Of a stretch of 64,000 nt of DNA, positions 32,782 through 42,097 are shown in pieces; within the stretch, counting starts at the first letter, position 1; the number at the start of each line of letters is the position of its first letter. The notes beneath the pieces are model-generated. The model was given only the letters and a program-made list of their open reading frames with translations, had not been told where the DNA came from and did not search any database. The DNA is from JASHPR01 sp963795055. Lineage in GTDB: Bacteria > Actinomycetota > Actinomycetes > Streptosporangiales > Streptosporangiaceae. Both the position numbers and the translations under genes were made by a program. The stretch covers positions 99,019 to 163,018 of the forward strand of contig CAWCGJ010000002.1 in the NCBI GenBank assembly GCA_963795055.1. The letters are read 5' to 3'.

Positions 32782-34862
32782 TCCCGGCGTCGCGGCGGCG
32801 CCTCGCGGTGCTGTACCTGCTGGTGGCGTCGCTGCTGGTCGGACTCGGCTGGCGGCTGTGGTTCGTGCAGGTCATGTCCGGCGCGTCGCTAGCCAGCCAG
32901 GCCAACCAGGAGCAGACCGAGAGGGTCATCGTGCCGTCGGTACGCGGGGAGATCCTGGACGACACCGGAAGCCCGATCGTGGACAACCACTCCGCGCTCG
33001 TGGTCTCGGTCAACATGTCCGTCCTGGCGCAGCAGCGGGACGGCGGGGCGGCCGAGCTGCACCGGCTCGCGACGCTGCTCGGCACGAGCGACCAGCAGCT
33101 CAGCGAGAAGGTGCGGATCTGCACCAAGACCGTGTCCCAGCCGTGCTGGCAGGGCTCGCCGTACCAGCCGATCCCGGTGGCGCAGAACGTCTCGGACCAG
33201 GTGGCGGTGCAGGTCCTGGAGAGCCAGAACCAGTTCCCCGGCGTGACCGCCCAGGTGCAGCCGGTCACCAACTACGTCCAGCCCATCAGCACCGACCTCG
33301 CGCAGACGCTGGGGTACCTGCAGCCGATCACCGCGCAGGAGATGCAGCAGCGCCACTTGCCGGAGACCGGCTTCTCCGGCGTGGACCTGGTCGGCCAGGC
33401 CGGCCTGGAGGGCGAGTACGACCAGCAGCTGCGCGGCACCACCGGCAGCCAGGTGGTCTCGATCAACGCCGCGGGCCAGGTCACCGGGACGGTCAGGCAG
33501 ACCCCCGCCAAGTCCGGCGACGACCTGGTGACCAGCATCAACTCCGCCGTTCAGGCAGATGCCTCCAACGCGCTCGCGGCCGCCATCCAGAAGGTCCAGG
33601 CGGAGGGTAACCCGCTGGCCACCAGCGGCGCGGCGGTCGTGATGACCACCACCGGCCGGGTGGTCGCGATGGCCAGCTACCCGACATACGACCCGAGCAT
33701 CTGGACCGGCGGGATCTCGGAGCGCGAGTTCCGGCAGCTTTTCAGCACCAAGGACGGCGAGCCGATCCTGAACCGGGCCACCCAGGGCGAGTACCACCCC
33801 GGGTCGACCTGGAAGGTGACCACGCTGGCGGCCGCGGTCGGCGACGGGTACCCGCTCTACGGCTCGTACGACTGCCCCGCCTCGGTGAACGTCGACGGCC
33901 GCGTCTTCAACAACGACTTCGGCAACGGGGGCACCATGTCCCTGCAGGAGGCGCTGATCCTGTCCTGCGACACGATCTTCTACAACTTCGGCTTCCAGAT
34001 GTGGCAGCAGGACGTGCCCTACCAGAACGTGAACGTCGTCACCAAGCCCACCGCCCCGGTGCAGAAGATGCAGAAGATGGAGCTGAAGTGGGGCTTCGGC
34101 CAGCTGACGGGGGTCGACCTGCCCGAGGAGAGCACCGGCACGATCCCGACCAGGGAATGGCTGTACTACTTCTGGAAGGACAACGCCCACACCGGGCAGG
34201 ACTGGTGCAAGTACGGCCGGGCGAACGGCACGTACATCCAGCAGATCGAGTATCAGGACTGCTACTACGGGAACATCTGGGAACCCGGCCTGGCGGTCGA
34301 CGCCTCGATCGGCCAGGGCTACGTGGCGGTGACCCCGCTGCAGCTGGCCCGGGCCTATGCCGCGCTGGCCAACGGCGGCACGCTGTACAGCCCGCGAGTG
34401 GGCGAGGCCCTGCTCAGCCCGGACGGCACGGTGGTGCAGAAGATCACCCCGCCGGTCGTGGGTCACCTGCCGGTCGCGAAGTCCACCCTGGCCTATATGA
34501 GGACCGCGCTGCAGGGAGTGGTGACGTCGGGTACCGCGGCGGGCGCGTTCGCCGGGTTCCCGCTCGGCTCGGTGTGCGTGGCCGGCAAGACCGGTACCGC
34601 GCAGGTGTTCGGCAACCTGGCTACCTCGGTGTTCGCCTCGTTCGCTCCCTGCAACAACCCCAAGTACGTGGTCGTGGTGATGATCCCCAACTCCGGGTTC
34701 GGCGCCGATGTCTCGGCCCCGGCGGTCCGCCAGATCTGGGACGGCATCTACGGGCTCCAGGGTCATCAGGCGGCGCTCCCGGGCGGCCAGCTGCCCGGGC
34801 TGCCGCACATCGACCAGGCGGGCCAGATCGTCAGGTCAGCTCCGGGAGGGACACAGGGATGA
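32778..34862 (+). CDS. mrdA: Penicillin-binding protein 2 (class B transpeptidase, elongation type)
   Basis: 694 residues. An N-terminal membrane anchor (AVLYLLVASLLVGLGWRLWFV) leads to a pedestal domain and the transpeptidase domain with S343-x-x-K346 (HPGSTWKV), S396-C-D (the SxD form found in PBP2 enzymes) and K604-T-G (AGKTGTAQV). It cross-links glycan strands made by the SEDS polymerase RodA, whose gene overlaps by ATGA. A Cys-containing insertion between the SxD and KTG motifs (DWCKYGRANG and EYQDCYYGN) could form a disulfide outside the membrane. The start overlaps the mreD stop. Confidence 0.94.
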   Translation: MIPASRRRLAVLYLLVASLLVGLGWRLWFVQVMSGASLASQANQEQTERVIVPSVRGEILDDTGSPIVDNHSALVVSVNMSVLAQQRDGGAAELHRLATLLGTSDQQLSEKVRICTKTVSQPCWQGSPYQPIPVAQNVSDQVAVQVLESQNQFPGVTAQVQPVTNYVQPISTDLAQTLGYLQPITAQEMQQRHLPETGFSGVDLVGQAGLEGEYDQQLRGTTGSQVVSINAAGQVTGTVRQTPAKSGDDLVTSINSAVQADASNALAAAIQKVQAEGNPLATSGAAVVMTTTGRVVAMASYPTYDPSIWTGGISEREFRQLFSTKDGEPILNRATQGEYHPGSTWKVTTLAAAVGDGYPLYGSYDCPASVNVDGRVFNNDFGNGGTMSLQEALILSCDTIFYNFGFQMWQQDVPYQNVNVVTKPTAPVQKMQKMELKWGFGQLTGVDLPEESTGTIPTREWLYYFWKDNAHTGQDWCKYGRANGTYIQQIEYQDCYYGNIWEPGLAVDASIGQGYVAVTPLQLARAYAALANGGTLYSPRVGEALLSPDGTVVQKITPPVVGHLPVAKSTLAYMRTALQGVVTSGTAAGAFAGFPLGSVCVAGKTGTAQVFGNLATSVFASFAPCNNPKYVVVVMIPNSGFGADVSAPAVRQIWDGIYGLQGHQAALPGGQLPGLPHIDQAGQIVRSAPGGTQG

Positions 34863-36070
34863 GCAAGCTGGCACCGGTCCCCCCGGCGGGGCGCTGGAGC
34901 GGCGGCCGGTCCTTCGGCGCGACCGAGCTGCCGAGATCGCTGCTGGGGTCGGCCTTCGCCAAGGGCTCGGTCCTGCGGCGCCTGGACTGGATCCTGCTGC
35001 TGACCGTCCTGGCGCTCAGCCTGGTCGGCACGCTGCTGGTCTGGTCCGCGACCCGGGGCGCCGACCCGCGCACCTACTTCGTGAAGCAGATGCTGGCCAT
35101 CGTCGTCGGCCTCATCCTGGTGCTCGCCACGAGCGCGCTGGACTACCGGAAGCTCCGTTCCTGGGCGCCGGCGCTCTACGTCTTGTCCCTGCTGGGGCTG
35201 ATCGCCGCGCTGACCCCGCTCGGCACCCCCGTCAACGGCTCCAAGTCGTGGATCACGCTGCCCGCCGGCTACCAGATCGAGCCATCCGAGTTCGCCAAGC
35301 TCGCGATCATCCTGATGTCCGCGAAGTTCCTGAGCAACGCGCGCCGGTCCGGCGTCCGGCCCAGGCTGCGCGCGGTGGCGCTGACGGTCGGGTTCGCCGC
35401 CGTGCCGCTCGTGCTGATCATCAAGGAACCCGACCTGGGCGTCACGGTCCTGATCCTGGTGGTGCTGGCGGGCATGATCGCGCTATCGGGGATCCGGCTG
35501 TACTGGCTGGCCGCCTTCGCTGCGGCGGGAGCGCTCCTGGTGCTGGCGGTGCTGAAGCTGCACCTGCTCAAGGCCTACCAGCTGAGCCGGCTGACCGCGT
35601 TCGCGCACCCCGAGGCGAATCCCCAGGGCAGCGGGTACAGCGCCGCTCAGGCCAAGATCGCCATCGGCTCCGGCGGCATGTTCGGGCAGGGGCTGTTCCA
35701 CGGCCGGATGATCGCCGGGAACTTCGTTCCCGAGCAGCACACGGACTTCATCTTCGCGGTGGCGGGGGAGGAACTCGGCTTCGTCGGCGCCGCGGTGATC
35801 ATCGGTCTGCTCGCGGTGCTGCTGCTGCGGGCGCTGCGGATCGCGGCGCGCGCCGAGGATCAGTTCGGCATGCTGATCGCCTCGGGGATCGCCATCTGGT
35901 TCGCCGTGCAGGCGTTCATCAACATCGGGATGACGGTGGGGATCATGCCGGTGACCGGGCTGCCGCTGCCGTTCGTGTCCTACGGCGGGTCGGCCATGTT
36001 CGCCGACATGCTCGCGGTCGGCTGTCTCCAGTCCGTGGCCGTGCACCGTCATTACTCGGTCTTCAACTGA
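34859..36070 (+). CDS. rodA: SEDS peptidoglycan glycosyltransferase RodA
   Basis: 403 residues from the ATG at 34859 that overlaps the mrdA stop. The longer open frame upstream is a shadow of mrdA. About ten membrane spans are seen, with SEDS-family signatures: GSKSWITLPAGYQIEPSEFAK, the KEPDLGVTVLIL block, and the C-terminal PVTGLPLPFVSYGGSAMFADM. It polymerises lipid II into glycan strands in a complex with PBP2. It is the last gene of the elongation cluster and converges on the gene at 36117. Confidence 0.95.
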   Translation: MSKLAPVPPAGRWSGGRSFGATELPRSLLGSAFAKGSVLRRLDWILLLTVLALSLVGTLLVWSATRGADPRTYFVKQMLAIVVGLILVLATSALDYRKLRSWAPALYVLSLLGLIAALTPLGTPVNGSKSWITLPAGYQIEPSEFAKLAIILMSAKFLSNARRSGVRPRLRAVALTVGFAAVPLVLIIKEPDLGVTVLILVVLAGMIALSGIRLYWLAAFAAAGALLVLAVLKLHLLKAYQLSRLTAFAHPEANPQGSGYSAAQAKIAIGSGGMFGQGLFHGRMIAGNFVPEQHTDFIFAVAGEELGFVGAAVIIGLLAVLLLRALRIAARAEDQFGMLIASGIAIWFAVQAFINIGMTVGIMPVTGLPLPFVSYGGSAMFADMLAVGCLQSVAVHRHYSVFN

Positions 36071-36116
36071 CACCGGCCGGCGGCGCCGCCAGGCCCAGGC
36101 GCCCGCCCGGCCGCCC

Positions 36117-37664
36117 TTACCTGGCCAGGGCCCGGGCGGGACGAGAGCGGAGCCGGTAGCTGTCGTCGTCGGTGGACAGGCAGCGGCCGGTCTCCAGGTC
36201 GAACTGCCAGCCGTGCACGGTGCAGGTGAGGGTGGTCCCCGAGGTCTCGCCGAACCGGGTGAGATCACCGCGCAGGTGCGGGCAGCGGCGCTGGATGATC
36301 CAGTCACCCAGCTGGATGTCCTCTTCGTCGTGCGTCTTGTCGGCGTACCAGCCCTCGGCGTACATCAGCCGGTCGGGCGCCAGGCACTTGAAGAACGTGT
36401 ACACGTACTCGTTGTAGGGGCCGATCCGGCGCGCGCGGAACCGCAGGCTGAGGAACAGGCTGTTCACCCAGTCGACCTGGTGGTCGGCGATCAGGCGCTC
36501 GATCAGCGGCCGCTTGACGGTGAACTGGTAGCGGCAGGTCTCCCCGGCGTAGCGGCGGACCTCGCCGGCCGGGAAGTCGATCACGATCCGCTCCCCGTCG
36601 CCCAGGTCGAGCAGTACCGGGCCGCCCACGCCGGCCTTGATGTGACCGGCCAGCTCGAGCAGCGGCTCGAACCACGCCTTGAGCTCGGCCAGCACGTCCA
36701 CCCCCGGCACCGGCCAGCCGCGCTTGTCCGCCGCGATCCGGTCGCGCGTCCTCGCCGCGTAGTCGCGCAGGTAGCGCTCCTTGTCGGTGAACGGCTCCAT
36801 GGCCTGCTGCAGGCTGTCAGGCCAGCGCACCTCGCAGTGATCCTCGTCAATTTCCATAACGGCGCCGGGAGTCATCAGCCGCCCGCCGTCGATGCCCTGG
36901 TCACGGAGGTAGTCCAGGAACACCGGCTGGTCCGGGAACGTATTCGCCGGGTCGCCGGTCAGGTCGTTGAGGGCGAACAGGTCGTCGTCGAGAAAGCAGG
37001 CGGGGCCGGCCGAGGGCACGACGTAACGGGCACCGATCGCCTTGACGAAGCGGGTCGCGCGGTCCAGTCCGTTGGCCCGCTTGGCCGCGCCGAACGCGCG
37101 CTGCGCCGCCTCGGGCAGCTCGTAGGTCCACGGCCACCAGATGGCCCCGGAGAACTGCAGGAAATGGACGTCGTACGGCCCGAAGGACTGCAGCGCGTCC
37201 AGGTCGACCGGGCGGGCGTCGTTCTGGTTGAGGATCCGGGCGGTCTGGTCATCCACGGCGAGGGCCGAGTCACCGAGCGGGCCGTCCGCGGGTGACTGCA
37301 GCGCCTGGATCATCAGCCGCAGCCCGCCGACCTCGACCTCCTTGCCGCTGGGCAGCACGACGAACTTGGTGAACCCCAGCTTCTCCAGCTCGCCCCGCAG
37401 GTCGGGCACGGGGAAGTCGGGCAGCAGCACGGTGGCCTCGCGGGACACGTGCTCACGCAGGTTCTGCGGGTCGAAGTGGTCCTTGTGCAGGTGAGACACG
37501 TACAGGTAGTCGGCCTGGCCGTAGCGGTCCCAGTCCAGGCCGCTGTTGTCCGGGAACACGAACCACGAGTCGAAGTACGCGGGGTTCTTCCACGGATCGC
37601 ACAGGATCGTCCCGAAACGGGTCGCGATATGCAGGCCGGCATGGCCCAGGCACGTGATCTGCAT
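36117..37664 (-). CDS. Metallo-beta-lactamase fold hydrolase with C-terminal Rieske domain
   Basis: 516 residues from the ATG at 37664, preceded by AGAGAGGGTGGG; an in-frame start at 37712 is less likely. The N-terminal MBL domain has H58-x-H60-x-D62-H63 (SHLHKDHFD). A middle region of about 200 residues (with RFVKAIGARYVVPSAG) precedes a Rieske domain with C462-x-H464 and C482-x-x-H485 (RRCPH and LTCTVHGWQF). MBL plus Rieske recalls CMP-N-acetylneuraminate hydroxylase, but there the Rieske domain is N-terminal. A mono-oxygenase-like or hydrolytic role on a sugar or lipid is possible, and the substrate is unknown. It is monocistronic and convergent with rodA. Confidence 0.82.
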   Translation of the reverse strand: MQITCLGHAGLHIATRFGTILCDPWKNPAYFDSWFVFPDNSGLDWDRYGQADYLYVSHLHKDHFDPQNLREHVSREATVLLPDFPVPDLRGELEKLGFTKFVVLPSGKEVEVGGLRLMIQALQSPADGPLGDSALAVDDQTARILNQNDARPVDLDALQSFGPYDVHFLQFSGAIWWPWTYELPEAAQRAFGAAKRANGLDRATRFVKAIGARYVVPSAGPACFLDDDLFALNDLTGDPANTFPDQPVFLDYLRDQGIDGGRLMTPGAVMEIDEDHCEVRWPDSLQQAMEPFTDKERYLRDYAARTRDRIAADKRGWPVPGVDVLAELKAWFEPLLELAGHIKAGVGGPVLLDLGDGERIVIDFPAGEVRRYAGETCRYQFTVKRPLIERLIADHQVDWVNSLFLSLRFRARRIGPYNEYVYTFFKCLAPDRLMYAEGWYADKTHDEEDIQLGDWIIQRRCPHLRGDLTRFGETSGTTLTCTVHGWQFDLETGRCLSTDDDSYRLRSRPARALAR

Positions 37665-37950
37665 CCCACCCTCTCTGACGCGGCGCAGCGTGGCATGGTC
37701 CGGAGGAAGCAAGCGCTCATCACTTCGGATGGCTGCGGCCGCCCCCCGGCACGACTGCGGTCATCTATGCCTTATGACGCAGTTCTAGCACGTCCGGTTG
37801 GATACCCGGCGGCGGCGACACGGCCGCCGCCCGTGGCCGATGGCGGCCGCGGCCGGTCGCCGGCGTCGGTGTGCTGGCGGTCCAGCCCGGTTGCGTCATG
37901 GCCGCACCAGGGTACCCGCCGGGCGGCCGGAGCGGCCCGAACCGGGCCGA

Positions 37951-38904
37951 TTACCCCGGGCTATCCCGGGGGGTGCCGCGGGCCACCGGGTCCGCCCGGG
38001 CCTGCGGGTCCGCGCCGGCCGTCTGCGGGACGACCGGCTCCCGCCCGCGGCGCCAGGGCCGGGCCCAGGCCAGCCACGCCACGGCGGCGACCAGGATCGT
38101 GCCCAGGATCCAGCCCAGCGCGGTGACCGGCACCCCGACGTACTTCAGGCCCGACGCGAAGATCACGAACGTGATGACCGGCCGGATGTAGCGGTCCGGC
38201 GCCCGCGAGGACAGCAGCGAGCCGATGAGGACGGCGGGTACGCTGCCGAGGACGATGGACGCCGTGACCGAGAACTCCACGTGGCCGAAGGCCAGCGCGC
38301 CCAGCGCCGCCGCCAGCGTCAGCGGCACCGCCTGGGTCAGGTCGGTCCCTACCAGCTGGCCCGCGCTCAGCAGCGGGTACAGGAACAGCAGCAAGACGAT
38401 CATCAGCGATCCCGAGCCGACCGACGTCATCCCGACGATCAGCCCGCCGATCATGCCGATGAGCACGGTGGGCAGCGGCCGGCACGTGACGTCGCTGATG
38501 GCGGCGCGCCGCTGGTTGCCGGCCCGGTAATCGAGGACCCAGCGCAGCACCATGGCCCCCGCGCCCACCAGCAGCGCGGCGCCGAGGGCGATCTCCACGT
38601 TGCCCTGCGCGCCCGAGCCGAGCAGGTGCAGCAGGTAGGCGCCGAAGAACGCCATGGGGACCGACCCGAGCACCATCCAGCCCACCAGCCGCAGGTTCAC
38701 GGTGCCCCGGCGCAGGTGCACCGCCGCCCCCACCGGCCGCATCAGCACCGCCGCCACCAGGTCGCTGGAGATGGCCGCGGTCGGCTGCACGCCGAACAGC
38801 AGGATCAGCATGGGCGTCATCAGCGCGCCGCCGCCTGCCCCGGTCATCCCGACCAGCAGCCCGACCACGGCGCTGCCGAGCACGATGTACGGGTCGATGT
38901 GCAT
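37951..38904 (-). CDS. TauE/SafE-family sulfite/organosulfonate exporter
   Basis: 317 residues from the ATG at 38904, preceded by GGAGGAA five bases upstream. A longer open frame upstream is not supported. About eight membrane spans with the duplicated family motif: GLLVGMTGAGGGALMTPML in the N-half and GLIVGMTSVGSGSLMIVLL in the C-half. Members export sulfite, sulfonates or related anions. The C-terminus is a Pro/Arg/Gly-rich cytoplasmic tail. No sulfur metabolism gene is adjacent, so the substrate is open. The 286-bp gap downstream (37665-37950) holds nothing recognisable. Confidence 0.88.
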   Translation of the reverse strand: MHIDPYIVLGSAVVGLLVGMTGAGGGALMTPMLILLFGVQPTAAISSDLVAAVLMRPVGAAVHLRRGTVNLRLVGWMVLGSVPMAFFGAYLLHLLGSGAQGNVEIALGAALLVGAGAMVLRWVLDYRAGNQRRAAISDVTCRPLPTVLIGMIGGLIVGMTSVGSGSLMIVLLLFLYPLLSAGQLVGTDLTQAVPLTLAAALGALAFGHVEFSVTASIVLGSVPAVLIGSLLSSRAPDRYIRPVITFVIFASGLKYVGVPVTALGWILGTILVAAVAWLAWARPWRRGREPVVPQTAGADPQARADPVARGTPRDSPG

Positions 38905-39028
38905 GGGTTCCTCCGGGTCGGCTGCTTGCCCCTTTACCCTGCATGCATTACCTGAATCGTAGGGAATGCATGCCACTTCCGGTCCACGCCGCGGCCTGGG
39001 CTCCGGACCGCCTAGGTAGGCTGTGACG

Positions 39029-41038
39029 ATGCCCGTGCCGTCGGTGTACCCCTTGCTCGAGCCGCTGCTCCCGCTGGTGCGCAAGCCGGTCCAGTACGTC
39101 GGCGGGGAGCTGAACTCCGTGGTCAAGGACTGGGACGCTGCGGATGTCCGGTGGGCCCTGATGTACCCGGATGCGTACGAGGTGGGACTGCCCAACCAGG
39201 GCATCCAGATCTTGTACGAAGTCCTGAACTCCCGCGACGGCGTGCTGGCCGAGCGCACCTACAGCGTCTGGCCGGACCTCGAGAGGCTGATGCGCTCCCA
39301 CGGCGTGCCGCAGTTCACCGTGGACGCCCACCGGCCGGTCCGGGCCTTCGACGTGCTCGGCGTGAGCTTCGCCACCGAGCTGGGCTACACGAACCTGCTG
39401 ACCGCGCTGGACCTGGCCGGGATACCGCTGGCCGCCGCCGAGCGCGGCCTGCAGGACCCGGTGGTGCTCGCGGGCGGGCACGCGGCGTTCAACCCGGAGC
39501 CGATCGCCGAGTTCCTCGACGGCGCCGTGCTCGGCGACGGGGAGCAGGCGGTACTCGCCATAACCGAGTTGATCAGCGACTGGAAGCGGGCCGGGCGCCC
39601 GGGCGGACGGGACGGCCTGCTGCTGCGCCTGGCCGCCGACGGCGGCGTCTACGTGCCCCGCTTCTACGACGTGGACTACCGGCCCGACGGCCGGATCGGC
39701 CGGGTGGTCCCGAACCGGCCGGGCGTCCCCCGGGCGGTCGGCAAGCACACGGTCATGGACCTGGACTCCTGGCCCTACCCGCGCCTGCCGCTGGTGCCGG
39801 TGGCCGAGTCGGTCCACGAGCGGTTCAGCGTGGAGATCTTCCGCGGCTGCACCCGCGGGTGCCGGTTCTGCCAGGCCGGGATGATCACCCGGCCGGTGCG
39901 CGAGCGGACGATCACGACCATCGGCGACATGGTCGAGGCGGGCCTGGCCGCCAGCGGCTTCAGCGAGGTGGGGCTGCTGTCGCTGTCCAGCGCCGACCAC
40001 AGCGAGATCAACGAGGTCGCGACCGGCCTGGCGGACCGTTACGAAGGCACGAACACCGGCCTGTCGCTGCCGTCCACCCGGGTCGACGCGTTCAACGTGA
40101 CGCTCGCCGACGAATTGAGCCGTAACGGGCGGCGCTCGGGCCTGACGTTCGCGCCCGAGGGCGGCACCGACCGAATCCGCAAGGTGATCAACAAGATGGT
40201 CACCGAGGACGACCTGATCAAGACCGTCACCACGGCGTACGCCAGCGGGTGGCGGCAGGTGAAGCTCTACTTCATGTGCGGGCTGCCGACCGAGACCGAC
40301 GAGGACGTGGTGGCCATCGCCCGGGTGGCCCGGCGGGTGATCGAGGCGGGCCGCGCGGCCACCGGGCGGCGGGACATCCGCTGCACGGTGTCGATCGGCG
40401 GCTTCGTGCCCAAGCCGCACACCCCGTTCCAGTGGGCGGCCCAGTGCGATCACGAGACCGTGGACGCCCGGCTGCAGGCGCTGGGCCGCGCGCTGCGCGC
40501 CGACCGGTCCTACGGCAAGTCGATCGGATACCGGTACCACGACGGCAGGCCGTCGGTCATCGAAGGCCTGCTGTCCCGCGGCGATCGCCGGGTCGCGAAG
40601 GTGATCAGGGCAGCCTGGGCCGACGGGGCGCGCTTCGATGGCTGGACCGAGCATTTCTCCTTCGAGCGCTGGGAGCTCTGCGCGGCGCAGGCGCTGGCCG
40701 AGGACGGCGTCGACCTGGCCTGGTACACCACCCGGGAGCGCGGCTACGCCGAGGTGCTGCCCTGGGACCACCTCGACGCGGGCCTGGACCGGGACTGGCT
40801 CTGGCAGGACTGGCTGGCCGCGATCGACCCGGAGGGCGCCGAGGAGGTCGAGGACTGCCGCTGGACGCCGTGCTTCGAGTGCGGGGTGTGCCCGTCGATG
40901 GGCACCGAGATCCAGGTCGGCCCGACCGGGGCCAGGCTGCTCCCGCTCACGGTCGTGGGCGGGCAGGCCGCAAGCGGGCATGCGGGGAGCCCCGAAAGCG
41001 TTAACGTTGTGAACAAGGCCACAGGAAGCGGAGCGTAG
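39029..41038 (+). CDS. B12-binding-domain radical SAM protein (TIGR03960 type)
   Basis: 669 residues from ATG 39029. A TAGGCT -10 hexamer at 39017-39022 lies 6 bp before it, which suggests leaderless translation; a GTG at 39023 would add two residues. The N-terminal cobalamin-binding-like part (MYPDAYEVGLPNQGIQILYEVL) precedes the radical SAM core with C274-x3-C278-x2-C281 (GCTRGCRFCQAG). The TLAFAPEGG-type strand appears as LTFAPEGGTDRIRKVINK. A C-terminal cysteine set (CRWTPCFECGVC) is typical of this family. It is followed without a gap by its usual partner and then rne. Its exact reaction is unknown. Confidence 0.9.
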   Translation: MPVPSVYPLLEPLLPLVRKPVQYVGGELNSVVKDWDAADVRWALMYPDAYEVGLPNQGIQILYEVLNSRDGVLAERTYSVWPDLERLMRSHGVPQFTVDAHRPVRAFDVLGVSFATELGYTNLLTALDLAGIPLAAAERGLQDPVVLAGGHAAFNPEPIAEFLDGAVLGDGEQAVLAITELISDWKRAGRPGGRDGLLLRLAADGGVYVPRFYDVDYRPDGRIGRVVPNRPGVPRAVGKHTVMDLDSWPYPRLPLVPVAESVHERFSVEIFRGCTRGCRFCQAGMITRPVRERTITTIGDMVEAGLAASGFSEVGLLSLSSADHSEINEVATGLADRYEGTNTGLSLPSTRVDAFNVTLADELSRNGRRSGLTFAPEGGTDRIRKVINKMVTEDDLIKTVTTAYASGWRQVKLYFMCGLPTETDEDVVAIARVARRVIEAGRAATGRRDIRCTVSIGGFVPKPHTPFQWAAQCDHETVDARLQALGRALRADRSYGKSIGYRYHDGRPSVIEGLLSRGDRRVAKVIRAAWADGARFDGWTEHFSFERWELCAAQALAEDGVDLAWYTTRERGYAEVLPWDHLDAGLDRDWLWQDWLAAIDPEGAEEVEDCRWTPCFECGVCPSMGTEIQVGPTGARLLPLTVVGGQAASGHAGSPESVNVVNKATGSGA

Positions 41039-42097
41039 ATGGCACGGCCCGTACCCGCCGCCCCGCCTCCTGCGCCCGTCGCTCAGCGCCTGGTGATCAG
41101 GTACGCTAAACGCGGCAGGATGCGTTTCGCGAGCCACAGGGACGTCGCGCGTGCGATCGAGCGGGGAGTGCGGAGGGCCGGCTTGCCCGTAGCGTTCTCG
41201 GCCGGATTCACGCCACATCCGAAGATCTCGTACGCGGGCGGGGCGCCCACGGGAACCGCGAGCGAAGCCGAGTACCTGGAGATCGCGCTGACCGGCGTGT
41301 GTTCCGCGCCAGACGTGCGGGACCGGCTCGACGCCGCCCTGCCAGACGGGATAGACGTGATCGAGGTTCTGGAACTGGCCGACGCGCCAGGCGGGGCGGG
41401 CGCCCTGCGGCTCGAGGGGTCGCAGTGGCGAGTGGTCCTGCCGGGCGTCGCCGCGGGCGAGGCGGCCCGCGCGGTGCAGGCCTTCCTGGCCGCGGAGAGC
41501 ATCGTGGTAGAGCGCCTCACCAGCAAGGGACCCCGGCAGCTCGACGCCCGAGCCGCCGTGGCCACGATGGAGCTTGACCGGCGAGCCGCGCAGGAGGCGG
41601 ACGCCGGAGATGTGGCACTGCGCATGGCTGTCCGGCACGTGACACCTGCCGTACGGCCTGATGACATCCTGGCCGCGCTCAGCAAGGTAGCTGCCCTGGA
41701 GCCGTCGTCACCACCGCTGGTGACGCGGCTGGCGCAGGGCCCGCTGGGCATGGAGGCCAGTACCGGGGGCGCTCGCGCCGACGCCGCTGTTGGCGCGGGC
41801 GAGCGCGTTGCGCCGCGGCGGCCAGGGCCGGTGGCGGCCGAGCCAGCGCCCCCGGTCGCGGCCGAAAGACAAGAAACGGAAGCACGCCTGGGACGGGCGG
41901 ACACCGCAGCGATAGGTAACGCAGCGGCGACCACCCCGCTACCCACCGCGTATGAACAGCTCCCGCGCGGCGCGCGGCGGCCGGATTCCGGCCCGCGCGC
42001 CCGGGAGTACGACGGGAGATTGCCCGGATGCTCGAAACCGAGCGACACGACAGAGAAAACGACAACAACGAAGGCGCTGGCCACACCGGTGGCGTAA
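41039..42097 (+). CDS. TIGR03936 (DUF2344) radical-SAM-associated protein
   Basis: 352 residues, starting at the base after the preceding stop. The conserved N-terminal domain is clear: VIRYAKRGRMRFASHRDVARAIERGVRRAGLPVAFSAGF in pieces, then HPKISYAGG and a second half ending near residue 220. The remaining roughly 130 residues are Ala/Arg/Pro-rich and poorly conserved. This domain is always found with, or fused to, the preceding radical SAM protein, in the run-up to rne. Its 3' end overlaps the rne start by 70 bp, so the tail may be partly dictated by the rne leader. Function unknown. Confidence 0.87.
   Translation: MARPVPAAPPPAPVAQRLVIRYAKRGRMRFASHRDVARAIERGVRRAGLPVAFSAGFTPHPKISYAGGAPTGTASEAEYLEIALTGVCSAPDVRDRLDAALPDGIDVIEVLELADAPGGAGALRLEGSQWRVVLPGVAAGEAARAVQAFLAAESIVVERLTSKGPRQLDARAAVATMELDRRAAQEADAGDVALRMAVRHVTPAVRPDDILAALSKVAALEPSSPPLVTRLAQGPLGMEASTGGARADAAVGAGERVAPRRPGPVAAEPAPPVAAERQETEARLGRADTAAIGNAAATTPLPTAYEQLPRGARRPDSGPRAREYDGRLPGCSKPSDTTEKTTTTKALATPVA

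Noticed and set aside
37951..39258. 435-codon frame for the TauE-like permease
   Set aside because: The family begins at 38904 behind a clear GGAGGAA. The extension is not conserved-looking and runs past the divergent start at 39029.
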